NCBI GenBank assembly: GCA_025153755.1
Contig: JAOALD010000001.1
Location: 434,001-498,000 of the forward strand
Length of the DNA: 64,000 nt
Reading direction: 5' to 3'
Origin: SAR92 clade bacterium H921
GTDB lineage: Bacteria; Pseudomonadota; Gammaproteobacteria; Pseudomonadales; Porticoccaceae
The notes beneath the pieces are model-generated. The model searched no databases. It was not told where the DNA came from and saw only the letters and a program-made list of their open reading frames with translations. The translations under genes and the position numbers were made by a program. Below, in pieces: positions 35,904 through 44,542 of the stretch (position 1 is the first letter of the stretch; every line of letters starts with the position of its first letter).

Positions 35904-36821
35904 TTAGGCAGAAACTGCCAGTGCCAACTTAGGAGTTCGATCAGCTCTATAAAGGCCCCAGTGTTTCTCTGGTTCTAGGGGATCGTTGGAGCCCTTCCAG
36001 TTTTCGTCAAAAGCTTCAAAGTAAAAGACCAATATCTGCTCTTTTTCAGCCCAGTTCATTAGTTCATGATAATAGCGTCGCTGGAATTCCTGATTAACAT
36101 TACGACTTTCTATGCCTAAGCCGTTGGTTTGAGTCGCCCAGCCAGCCTCAGTAATGACTATCTGTTTCTCAGGGTAGGCCTGAGCAACCGAGTTATAGTT
36201 TTCAATGGTGTAGGCCAGACCTTCTTCAATAGTTTTATATTCCCAAACAGGATAGGTATGAATAGAAATAACATCCAATTCCTCTGCAAGAGGTCGCAGC
36301 TTGTCTAACCAGGGCACATAGTTTTCGCAGAAGGTAACAGGCTGAGAAACAGCGCCTTTAAGAAGCCTCGCGTAACGCACTAAGCTGTCAGTAGTAACCA
36401 TATGATCGGTCCAACTCACTGAGGCTTCATTGCCAATGGATACCGAGCTAACGATACTTGTAAAGGCATTTGTCAGTTCTATCAGACGCAGTATTTGGGA
36501 TTTATTGGCCCGCTTGTTGGCGAGTAGTTGTTCTGGCGGGTAAACGCCACCCCAGGGGCATTCAGGATTATCGACTTCGGCACTAATGTAAGCACCTAGC
36601 ATGACATCAAACGGCATACCCTCGTTCTTAATTACCGCGAGAACTGTTTCCGAATGGGAATCACTGGCATACAGCCGGAGCGATTGCCATTGCCCCTGTA
36701 AAATTAGCAGATCCTGCTTGACCTGTTCGTAGGTGGGGATCTCTCCGGAGTCAGGGCTCTGGCCGTCTCGGTAGCCGGAATAACAGATAGCTTTACTGAA
36801 GGGCAGTGTTTTAGTTGTCAT
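35904..36821 (-). CDS. Glycoside hydrolase family 17 (beta-1,3-glucanase/transglycosylase-like), copy a
   Basis: A 305-residue GH17 enzyme, essentially just the (beta/alpha)8 barrel. The opening is AICYSGYRDGQSP. The acid/base glutamate is E132 (VSIGNEAS), the nucleophile E225 (VITEAGWAT), and the closing motif is FYFEAFDENWKG...HWGLY. There is no signal peptide, so a cytoplasmic role on imported beta-1,3-glucooligosaccharides is likely. The start overlaps the stop of the upstream GH17 copy b by four bases (36818-36821), so translation is coupled. Next to a GH149-like phosphorylase it probably supplies or reshapes chains for phosphorolysis. Confidence 0.9.
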   Translation of the reverse strand: MTTKTLPFSKAICYSGYRDGQSPDSGEIPTYEQVKQDLLILQGQWQSLRLYASDSHSETVLAVIKNEGMPFDVMLGAYISAEVDNPECPWGGVYPPEQLLANKRANKSQILRLIELTNAFTSIVSSVSIGNEASVSWTDHMVTTDSLVRYARLLKGAVSQPVTFCENYVPWLDKLRPLAEELDVISIHTYPVWEYKTIEEGLAYTIENYNSVAQAYPEKQIVITEAGWATQTNGLGIESRNVNQEFQRRYYHELMNWAEKEQILVFYFEAFDENWKGSNDPLEPEKHWGLYRADRTPKLALAVSA

Positions 36822-37714
36822 GATAGCTGTGAGTATTTTAGTTGTTCATCTTTATCCCAAAGGCCCCAAAAAGCACCTACGTCATCTTCTGCGCCTACTT
36901 TCCACGACTCATCGAACGATGAGAAATAAAATATATCAATATTTTCTGTCTTTCCCCAATGCTGGGTATTCAAAAAATAACGCAATGCATTTTCTTCCGA
37001 GGGTTGTGCTCCATAGAACTTCTCGCCTTGGTTAGGCCAGCCAGTTTCCGTAATGATGACTTTTTTACCACCGGCCACGGCCACTGTCCTGCGATACATA
37101 TCCTTCATATAGAGTAGGGAGTATTCAAGGGCACAGCCTTCCCAAAAGGGATAACAATTCGCCAGAATTACATCGCAAGCTTGGGTAATGGCAGGACGAT
37201 CTTCAAATTCATAATAGGCATCCACATAGCCCACAGGTATATCAGGCAGTGCTTCCTTAACCCGAGCAATATAGCCGAGCAGCTGCTCTTCATTCAGGTC
37301 TTTACGATACATCACCTCATTACCAACTGCGGCAATATCTACCAGACCCTGTTTAGCGAGTTTGATCAGGCCGGCGATTTCCAGTTCATTTTTCTCTAGG
37401 TCGTCACCCAACCAGGCTCCGACCAGAGTTTTAAGCCCCATCTCTTTGGCTATTATCGGAATCAGATCATTACCCTGACAGCAAGAAAAGGACCGTATCC
37501 ATTGGACACTGGGTTTGAGCATTGCCATTCGCCGCTCGACCTGCTCGCGGCTAATGTCATCGCCAGGCTACTGACCCTCTTCATAGGCGCTAAAGCCAAT
37601 TCCGTGAATGCCGCTATCTAGGTAGTTTCGAAAGTATTGGTTAAGTTGCTGTTTGCTAATAGCGGATGAATCTATCCCAGACAGGGACATTACTTTTTCT
37701 TCTCTTTTAGACAT
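36818..37714 (-). pseudogene. Glycoside hydrolase family 17, copy b, interrupted by an in-frame TAG
   Basis: From ATG 37714 the frame runs 48 codons, ending GIGFSAYEEGQ (the usual GH17 barrel opening), then TAG at 37570-37568, then continues in the same frame PGDDISREQVERRM and through the whole barrel. The catalytic residues survive: acid/base E133 (AVGNEVM) and nucleophile E223 (ITETGWPNQG), in full-length numbering, plus the end FYFSSFDESWK. A shortened product of 236 residues could start at ATG 37528, but it would lack the first beta strand and helix. Causes could be a real nonsense mutation, readthrough or a base-call error. No signal peptide. Confidence 0.85.
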
Positions 37715-38013
37715 GGCGGGGGTTAGACCTATTAATCTTTGCTAAGCGGTTTAATTGTAAGTTTATAACGCAGAATGCTACCGGAGGCCCGCCTGACTTA
37801 CAACGAAGCCTATGTCCCTCCTATCTCGATGAACCGACATATTAACTCATTAGGATATATGGGATGTTGCGTCAAAAAGAGTCTGAGATTAGGATACTTG
37901 CGCTTAAAACCTCGCGAAAGCGCCGGAGACACTGGGCTGAGCATATGATATTAAAGAGGGCTGACGTCAAAGGCTTTCTATGTGAAGTTAAAATTTTAAG
38001 GTTTAGGATAACT

Positions 38014-41000
38014 ATGACTCAGAAATCTATCTATATCGGAAATCAGCTACTTGAGGGCGAACATCAGAGTGTTGCTGGCGAATATGTCAGTATTGATGGC
38101 GAAGAATTCTATAAGATTACTAACTATAACCAGATGAAAGATTTTTTCATTAGCGTAGTAAGTGATTCAAATCACTGGATGTTTATTTCTACTCGAGGGG
38201 GTCTTTCAGCGGGGAGAGTCGATGCTCAGAGTGCGCTATTTCCCTATTATACAGATGATAAGATTAGTGACTCGTCGCCGTTTACCGGTAGCAGAACCAT
38301 TGCCTTGGTAACCGCAGGTGATAAGACCTCGTTATGGGAGCCGCTTTCTGACATGTATGCCGGTGTCTATAAAATTACTAGAAATCTGTATAAAAATGTC
38401 TTTGGAGATAAGCTGGTTTTTGAAGAAATAAATCACGATTTGGGTCTGAGCTATCGTTATGCTTGGCGCACCTCTGACCGCTTTGGTTTTGTGAAGACAG
38501 CCACCCTAGTAAATAATAGCGCCGAATCTGCCAGCATAGATATCCTTGATGGCATCGAAAACCTAATCCCCTATGGTGTTGAGTCCGATGTGCAGAATTC
38601 TTTGAGCTGTTTGGTTGATGCTTACAAAAAGAATGAACTTCAATCAGATTCAGGGCTGGGCCTGTATAGCATGAGCTCAATTTTGGTAGACCGCGCCGAG
38701 CCCAGTGAGGCGCTATCAGCCTCTGTTGCCTGGTCTGTAGGCATGCCGAGAACCACTAAGCTGGTGTCGTCAATACAACTGGATGCTTTCCGTAAAGGTC
38801 TGGGCGTTGATCAAGAAGTTGATGTTCGCGGCCGACGCGGTGCTTACTTTGTCAATGGAGCTTTAACGCTTGCGCCCAAGGCTCAGCAAAGCTGGAGCAT
38901 AGTCGCTGATATTAATCAGGGTCCTGCAGATGTCCGTGAGCTGACGGCCTATATTAATAGTGATGCTGATATTGCTCAGGATATTGAAGATGATATAGCT
39001 CTGGGTACCCTTAATCTTGCCCGTATCGTGGGCACGGCCGACGGTTTGCAGGTAACCGAAGATCGCCTCAGCGCCAATCACCACTTTGCTAATGTCTTGT
39101 TTAATGTGATGCGTGGTGGTCTGTTTGTCGATAACTATACTGTTGATAAAGCTGATTTAATTAGTTTTGTAAAAGGTTTTAATCGCGTTGAGTATCAAAA
39201 CTCGATAAGCTTTTTTGCAGGCTTAGATGATAGTTTCCACTATAGCGACCTGATTTCTGCCGCTGAGCGTACCAGCAATGCTAGCCTGCAGCGTCTGTGT
39301 ATGGAATATTTACCACTGTCATTTAGCCGCCGCCACGGAGACCCATCTCGACCCTGGAACAAATTTGCAATTCAGGTCAAAAAAGAAGACGGCTCACAAT
39401 TGCTGAATTTTGAGGGCAACTGGCGGGATATTTTCCAGAATTGGGAAGCTCTAAGTGTCTCGATTCCTAACTATGTTGAATCGATGATCAGTAAGTTTGT
39501 TAACGCTTCTACTGCTGATGGCTACAACCCCTACCGCATCACCAAGGCGGGTATTGACTGGGAGAAACCTGAACCTGAAGACCCCTGGGCCAATATTGGT
39601 TACTGGGGCGATCACCAGATTATTTATCTGCTGAAATTTTTGGAGTTATCCAACGATTATCATCCGGGCACTCTGAAGAAATTCCTCAGCGCAGACCTGT
39701 TCTGCTATGCCAATGTTCCCTACCGCATAAAGAGTTATGAGGACTTGCTTAAAGACCCACATAACACCATTGATTTTGATGAGGAATTGGACGCATTGAT
39801 TGATCAGCGCGTTCAAGCCGTGGGCGCAGATGGTCGGCTAATTTGGGATAAAAATGGTTCAGTCTACACTGTTAATCTGACCGAAAAACTACTAGCTACG
39901 GTGCTGACTAAGCTGTCGAACTTTATTCCTGAAGCCGGCATCTGGATGAACACCCAGCGGCCGGAATGGAATGATGCCAACAATGCTCTAGTTGGCTATG
40001 GCGTGTCCATGGTGACCCTTTATTACACCAGACGCTATCAGCAGTATTTGCTGGATCTGTTCTCCCAAGTCGAGTTCAACTGGGTGGAAATCTCCACAGA
40101 ATTAGTTGAGCTACTAAATAGTATCAACAGTACTTTTGTCGATAACCGTCATCTTCTGGATGGGAAAATCAGCGATACAGATCGTCGCTTAATGATCGAT
40201 CGACTGGGGCGCTCTGCTGACGTTTACCGTGCTGGTATTTATAACCAAGGTTTTGCTGGTGAGCGAGTAGCGGTGAGCACTGCGGACTTGATCACCTTCT
40301 GTCAGACTTCTCTGGAATTTATCGATCACAGCATTTGTGCCAACCGTCGTGAAGATGGCCTCTATCATGCCTATAATTTGATGACTACAACTGAAGATAG
40401 TGCTGAGATCACCTATCTGTATGAGATGTTGGAAGGGCAGGTAGCTGTATTGAGTTCTGGCTATCTAAACCCGGAAGAGTCTCTGACTGTGCTAGAGGCG
40501 CTACGTCAGTCGGCTCTTTATACCGAGCGCCAGAATTCCTATCTGCTTTATCCAGACCGCGAATTGAGCCGGTTTATGAATAAAAATATTATTCCATCGG
40601 CAGATGTACAGCGTTCATCTCTGCTTCAGGCTCTGGTATCCGCTGGCGATAGTACCCTGATTGAATCTGATTCTCAGGGAGGCTATTACTTTAATGGTAC
40701 GTTTAATAATGTAGCGAGCGCACAGTCTGCCATGCAGTCTCTGGCTGAAAATGGTTATGCTGATTTGGTTGCCCAGGATCAGACGCTGGTAGAGGAGATT
40801 TTCGAATCAGTATTTAACCATCGCCAATTTACGGGTCGCTCTGGCGGTATGTACGCCTATGAGGGGCTGGGTTCGATCTATTGGCACATGGTGTCCAAGT
40901 TGCTGTTAGCGGCGCTAGAAAGCTTTCACAAGGGTCTTGAGCAAAACAGCGATTCAGTGATTACAGGCCGTTTAGCGGATTGCTACTTTGATATCCGTTC

Positions 41001-41478
41001 CGGGATCGGTTTCAACAAAACCCCAGACAACTATGGTGCCTTTCCCACAGATCCATACTCCCATACCCCGGGTTTCGCAGGCGCTAAACAGCCTGGTATG
41101 ACAGGTCAGGTGAAGGAAGAGGTCATCGCCCGTTTGCAAGAATTGGGTGTCCAAGTGGTCAACGGCTGTGTCACCTTTAACCCGATTATTCTGAGAAAGT
41201 CCGAGTTTCTGTCCGGTTCAGATACCCTTGTTTACTTTGATATTAATGGTGATCAGAAATCAGTGCCCTTGGAAGCTGGCCAGCTTGGCTTCACTTACTG
41301 TCAGGTTCCTGTGGTCTATAGTCTGGCAGAGCACACTTCGATGCAGCTAAGTTTTGCTGATGGTAGTAGTGAGATCATTACAGGTAACAGCATAGACAGT
41401 GATCTATCGATGGCTATTTTCGATAAGAAAGGTGCTGTAACTAGTATCCAGGTGGCGTTGCAGCCTGGCCTGGAGTAA
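38014..41478 (+). CDS. GH149-like beta-1,3-oligoglucan phosphorylase
   Basis: An 1154-residue protein of the GH94/GH149 phosphorylase clan. The large size, the segment NPYRITKAGIDWEKPEPEDP with WANIGYWGDHQIIYLLK (D533 the likely catalytic acid), RRHGDPSRPWN and the C-terminal GMYAYEGLGSIYWHM region all point to GH149, known to split beta-1,3-glucooligosaccharides with phosphate to alpha-glucose-1-phosphate. It is cytoplasmic, without a signal peptide. ATG 38014 is chosen because AGGTTTAGGA precedes it and the conserved protein begins MTQKSIYIGNQ; the frame is open 50 codons further up without family features. It is divergent from the two GH17 genes and central to energy-saving laminarin oligosaccharide use. 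Confidence 0.87.
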   Translation: MTQKSIYIGNQLLEGEHQSVAGEYVSIDGEEFYKITNYNQMKDFFISVVSDSNHWMFISTRGGLSAGRVDAQSALFPYYTDDKISDSSPFTGSRTIALVTAGDKTSLWEPLSDMYAGVYKITRNLYKNVFGDKLVFEEINHDLGLSYRYAWRTSDRFGFVKTATLVNNSAESASIDILDGIENLIPYGVESDVQNSLSCLVDAYKKNELQSDSGLGLYSMSSILVDRAEPSEALSASVAWSVGMPRTTKLVSSIQLDAFRKGLGVDQEVDVRGRRGAYFVNGALTLAPKAQQSWSIVADINQGPADVRELTAYINSDADIAQDIEDDIALGTLNLARIVGTADGLQVTEDRLSANHHFANVLFNVMRGGLFVDNYTVDKADLISFVKGFNRVEYQNSISFFAGLDDSFHYSDLISAAERTSNASLQRLCMEYLPLSFSRRHGDPSRPWNKFAIQVKKEDGSQLLNFEGNWRDIFQNWEALSVSIPNYVESMISKFVNASTADGYNPYRITKAGIDWEKPEPEDPWANIGYWGDHQIIYLLKFLELSNDYHPGTLKKFLSADLFCYANVPYRIKSYEDLLKDPHNTIDFDEELDALIDQRVQAVGADGRLIWDKNGSVYTVNLTEKLLATVLTKLSNFIPEAGIWMNTQRPEWNDANNALVGYGVSMVTLYYTRRYQQYLLDLFSQVEFNWVEISTELVELLNSINSTFVDNRHLLDGKISDTDRRLMIDRLGRSADVYRAGIYNQGFAGERVAVSTADLITFCQTSLEFIDHSICANRREDGLYHAYNLMTTTEDSAEITYLYEMLEGQVAVLSSGYLNPEESLTVLEALRQSALYTERQNSYLLYPDRELSRFMNKNIIPSADVQRSSLLQALVSAGDSTLIESDSQGGYYFNGTFNNVASAQSAMQSLAENGYADLVAQDQTLVEEIFESVFNHRQFTGRSGGMYAYEGLGSIYWHMVSKLLLAALESFHKGLEQNSDSVITGRLADCYFDIRSGIGFNKTPDNYGAFPTDPYSHTPGFAGAKQPGMTGQVKEEVIARLQELGVQVVNGCVTFNPIILRKSEFLSGSDTLVYFDINGDQKSVPLEAGQLGFTYCQVPVVYSLAEHTSMQLSFADGSSEIITGNSIDSDLSMAIFDKKGAVTSIQVALQPGLE

Positions 41479-41512
41479 CTGGGACAGGACGTACTGCGTT
41501 GTAGCTAAAAAT

Positions 41513-41542
41513 AAAAAAGCCGCCTGGTGAGGCGGCTTTTTT
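41513..41542. terminator. Bidirectional rho-independent terminator
   Basis: A perfect 12-bp stem AAAAAAGCCGCC / GGCGGCTTTTTT with a 6-nt loop lies between the convergent phosphorylase and GPH transporter genes. It has A- and T-runs on both sides. Confidence 0.92.
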
Positions 41543-41574
41543 ATGCACTGAGATTACTCAGCTGGGAGTACACT

Positions 41575-43026
41575 CTATCTAGCAGCGGCTCGGGCATCCA
41601 GTTGAGCGCGAATCTCATAGGCCTTTTGCTCGTCTAGGTCATAGTTACGCATCACAAAGATAGCCATACTGGTGCCAATACAGGGGATCAAAATATAACT
41701 AAGACGCAACATGGCCAAAGTTTCGTCGCTCTGCATGGCAACATTCTGATCAAAGCCAATAACGCTAAGTATCAGGCCTGAGCCAGCGCCGGCAACAGCG
41801 GCACCAAACTTCACCATCCACCAGTAGATAGCGCCAAAGGTACCTTCACGCCGTTCGCCCGTTTCCAGTTCGTCCATATCACAGATGTCAGCTGTCATAG
41901 ACATCATAATGGTAAATAGACCGCCAATACCGAAGGAAAACAGTGGCAGGGGGATAAACATCATCCAGGGGTTTTCCGGTGAGAAGCCCCACCACAGAGA
42001 GACATAACCCAAAAGAGAAACGGACTGCGAGACCATAAAGGTATTTAGCTTGCCATACCGCTGAGCACTCCAGTTGATCACAGGAATCACCAGGAAGCAG
42101 GTGAACAGAGCACCTACAGAACCAAACAACGTAGGCCAGACACCAGCGGCCACTGGATCACCAGCATTCATATAATAGACAATAATAAACCAAGAAAACG
42201 CTGCGATAACTTGGAAGGCATTAAATACCAGGAAGGTGGCAAGGCAGATTTTTCGGAAAGCCTTGTTGCGCAGTGTGGTCATAATACCGCCACCAAAGTC
42301 CCGAACACTGTCCATCAATGTGCCTTCGTTATCTACAGATTGATTGTCATCCTCAGAGGTGTTGCTAAAGGTACAAAAAATCGCCGGCACCAACGCCAGG
42401 CTCATGCAGATACCAGCTACCCAGATAGAAAGCGTTCTGGCGCCCGCAGTGGCGGATTCAAACCAGCTGGGGTCGTAGAGAATAATCCAGAACCATGGGG
42501 CGATCACCCAGGCCCACTGGCCTATCCACTGGGCAATTGCCATCAGTCTGGTGCGCTCGTGAAAGTCAGAGCTCATCTCATAGCCCATGGCCACATAAGG
42601 AACGCTGAAAATCGTCATGCCGATCCAGAAAATACTGCACCAGGTAAGAAAATAGTAAAAATTATACATCTCGGTATTTTCCGCAGACAGCTGCCACATC
42701 ATTACAAAGGAGAATCCGGAGATAATGGCACCTATGAAGACATAGGGTCTGCGCTTGCCCCATCGCGAGACAGTATGGTCTGAGATATAGCCCATCAGCG
42801 GATCGGTGATAGCGTCAATGAGCTTGGGGATAAGAAAGATCAGCGACCATAATAGAGGACTCATACCCAGGCTTTGGACCAGCAGTACCATAAAGATACC
42901 TAGTGCTGCAGGGAACATCTGGTTGGCTAACATGCCGATGCCCCAGGCGATCTTTTGGTCGAGGGGAATACGATCATGATTGCTACTATGAGCGCCCAGA
43001 GGCTGAGCTATTGAATCTTGGGACAT
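41575..43026 (-). CDS. GPH family (glycoside-pentoside-hexuronide):cation symporter
   Basis: A 483-residue, 12-TM MFS transporter of the GPH type. It has KIAWGIGMLANQMFPAALG in TM1, the family loop DPLMGYISDHTVSRWGKRRPY after TM2, VPYVAMGYEMSSDFHERTR between TM4 and TM5, and MTADICDMDELETGERREG in the second half. It is likely to bring glucosides or glucooligosaccharides across the inner membrane for the cytoplasmic GH17/GH149/GH2-like enzymes. It lies 70 bases downstream of the GH2-like gene on the same strand, probably one operon. Confidence 0.92.
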   Translation of the reverse strand: MSQDSIAQPLGAHSSNHDRIPLDQKIAWGIGMLANQMFPAALGIFMVLLVQSLGMSPLLWSLIFLIPKLIDAITDPLMGYISDHTVSRWGKRRPYVFIGAIISGFSFVMMWQLSAENTEMYNFYYFLTWCSIFWIGMTIFSVPYVAMGYEMSSDFHERTRLMAIAQWIGQWAWVIAPWFWIILYDPSWFESATAGARTLSIWVAGICMSLALVPAIFCTFSNTSEDDNQSVDNEGTLMDSVRDFGGGIMTTLRNKAFRKICLATFLVFNAFQVIAAFSWFIIVYYMNAGDPVAAGVWPTLFGSVGALFTCFLVIPVINWSAQRYGKLNTFMVSQSVSLLGYVSLWWGFSPENPWMMFIPLPLFSFGIGGLFTIMMSMTADICDMDELETGERREGTFGAIYWWMVKFGAAVAGAGSGLILSVIGFDQNVAMQSDETLAMLRLSYILIPCIGTSMAIFVMRNYDLDEQKAYEIRAQLDARAAAR

Positions 43027-43096
43027 AGATCTACCTTTTTATTATTGTCCGAGCAGTCAACGCCCAGTTGAGCAAAATTATAGTAGAGACCCCCAA

Positions 43097-44338
43097 TTAA
43101 ATCGTTGCAGTTTCGACCAAGACGGGCAAATTTGCGGTGGCCGCGCCACCATGAGTATCTAGAACCTGCACAAACAACCGATATTCCCCTGGTTCAGGTG
43201 CTGCAAATTCAACTCTATCGAGTTTACTACCTCCTAATTGGCGCCAAACAGAGTCGGGCCGAGGTTCAAAATCGCCGCCGTCGCTCTCTAATTTCCTGTC
43301 CACTTCCTTGAGTAACTCCCATTGGTAGCTGAGCGATTGTGGCTCGTTATAATCAATAGCTACCCTTGCCGTGTAGGTTTCTTTCTCTGTTAAATAAATA
43401 CTGGCAGGAGCTTCTTGGCCATCAATATTCAGGGACAACAATTTCGCCACTGGTTGTTCTGGGGTTCGTTCGGTCCATAGCATGCCCATGACCTGTGCCG
43501 ATTCTGTATATTGCCCCTGCTCTAAAAATACGCCGTACCAACTGGGGGTGCGCTCCTGCTTTTGACCCCATAGAAATACAAAAGAACCGAGACATTGCTG
43601 GCGGTCTGCTGCGATATAATCAAGATAGCGCTGGTAATAACAGTCAGCTTTGACAGAACTATTGGCTTCAAATGGTCTGCCCCAATCCGTACAGGGTGAT
43701 TCCCAGTGTCCGGTGGCGCCCCATTCAGATACGGTGTAGGCTCCGGAAAAGCCGCTCTGGGCGATAAAGTCAGGTAGCTGGTCAATTTCCCCATAGAGTT
43801 GGAATGACAGTAGGTCTAAATCTGGACATCGGGAAACCACCAGCTTGATCACATCCGGTTCAGCACCTGCTAGCATGGTAGTGGTGGGATGATTGGGGTC
43901 CAGCCTATGGATCATTGTGGATATATCATTTACAGCATTCCAGACCTTCGGATTGCTGTGGCGAAGATTCAGTTCGTTGCCTATGCCCCACATCAAGAGA
44001 GCCGGGTGGTCCTTGAGAGCAAGTACATCCTGCTCCATGGCAGCTAGCTGCTCTGCCACGGCTTGCTTGTCGCTGTAATCAAAACCATGTCTCTGGCGAG
44101 CCACATCCAAACCCATACAGACCATTAGTCCGTGCTCGTAAGCCTCATCGAGAATCTGTAATCCTGATTTTTCACCATTGGCTACACGCCAGGTTCTAAA
44201 CGCATTGCCGCCGTAGTCGGCGAGGCTTTTAATGCTGCCAAGCTCAAGTCCGGCACCTTTGATATAGAAAGGTTTGTCATCAATACTGAGTTGATATTTT
44301 TGAGACTGTCGTTTTAATTCTACTTTGCTCGGCTTCAT
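43097..44338 (-). CDS. Clan GH-A glycoside hydrolase (GH2 catalytic-domain-like; GH158 possible)
   Basis: A 413-residue protein with a GH-A TIM barrel: KPFYIKGAGLELG, GGNAFRTWRVAN, acid/base E122 in WGIGNELN, LSFQLYGEI, nucleophile E205 in TVSEWGATGHWE, and SFVFLWGQKQERTPSWYG. A ~110-residue C-terminal beta domain follows (VRVAIDYNEPQSLSYQW...EPGEYRLFVQVLD). It lacks the N-terminal sandwich domains of full GH2 enzymes, so it is either a stand-alone GH2-like enzyme or a related laminarinase family such as GH158. No signal peptide, hence cytoplasmic. The ATG at 44338 is preferred over a TTG 11 codons upstream. In a beta-1,3-glucan locus, a beta-glucanase or beta-glucosidase role is expected. 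Confidence 0.75.
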   Translation of the reverse strand: MKPSKVELKRQSQKYQLSIDDKPFYIKGAGLELGSIKSLADYGGNAFRTWRVANGEKSGLQILDEAYEHGLMVCMGLDVARQRHGFDYSDKQAVAEQLAAMEQDVLALKDHPALLMWGIGNELNLRHSNPKVWNAVNDISTMIHRLDPNHPTTTMLAGAEPDVIKLVVSRCPDLDLLSFQLYGEIDQLPDFIAQSGFSGAYTVSEWGATGHWESPCTDWGRPFEANSSVKADCYYQRYLDYIAADRQQCLGSFVFLWGQKQERTPSWYGVFLEQGQYTESAQVMGMLWTERTPEQPVAKLLSLNIDGQEAPASIYLTEKETYTARVAIDYNEPQSLSYQWELLKEVDRKLESDGGDFEPRPDSVWRQLGGSKLDRVEFAAPEPGEYRLFVQVLDTHGGAATANLPVLVETATI

Positions 44339-44465
44339 CTTCGGGTTCTGTGCCCTTAAAAATACCTCCAAAGTTTACGTCAACTTAGTAGGGGTCAGAA
44401 AGTCCGTTCATCCTGAAAATACCTACCGTTCATCGCTAATCAGGCTTTAGGCTGACCTTGCAACT

Positions 44466-44493
44466 TTGAAAAACAAATATCGACTCGTATACT
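44466..44493 (+). promoter_or_regulatory. Sigma-70-type promoter of the GH17 lipoprotein gene
   Basis: TTGAAA (44466-44471), a 16-base spacer, TATACT (44488-44493), then GTG start 50 bases downstream. It lies in the 204-base divergent gap. Confidence 0.6.
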
Positions 44494-44542
44494 TAGAGGT
44501 TATCCAAGGCCATTTTGCTTTCTATTATAGGAGTCTCGATCC

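Noticed and set aside
37568-37570. TAG recoding (pyrrolysine or stop reassignment)
   Set aside because: TAG is used as the normal stop in several intact genes here (for example FecR at 22037, SapC at 1234), and no recoding machinery is present.
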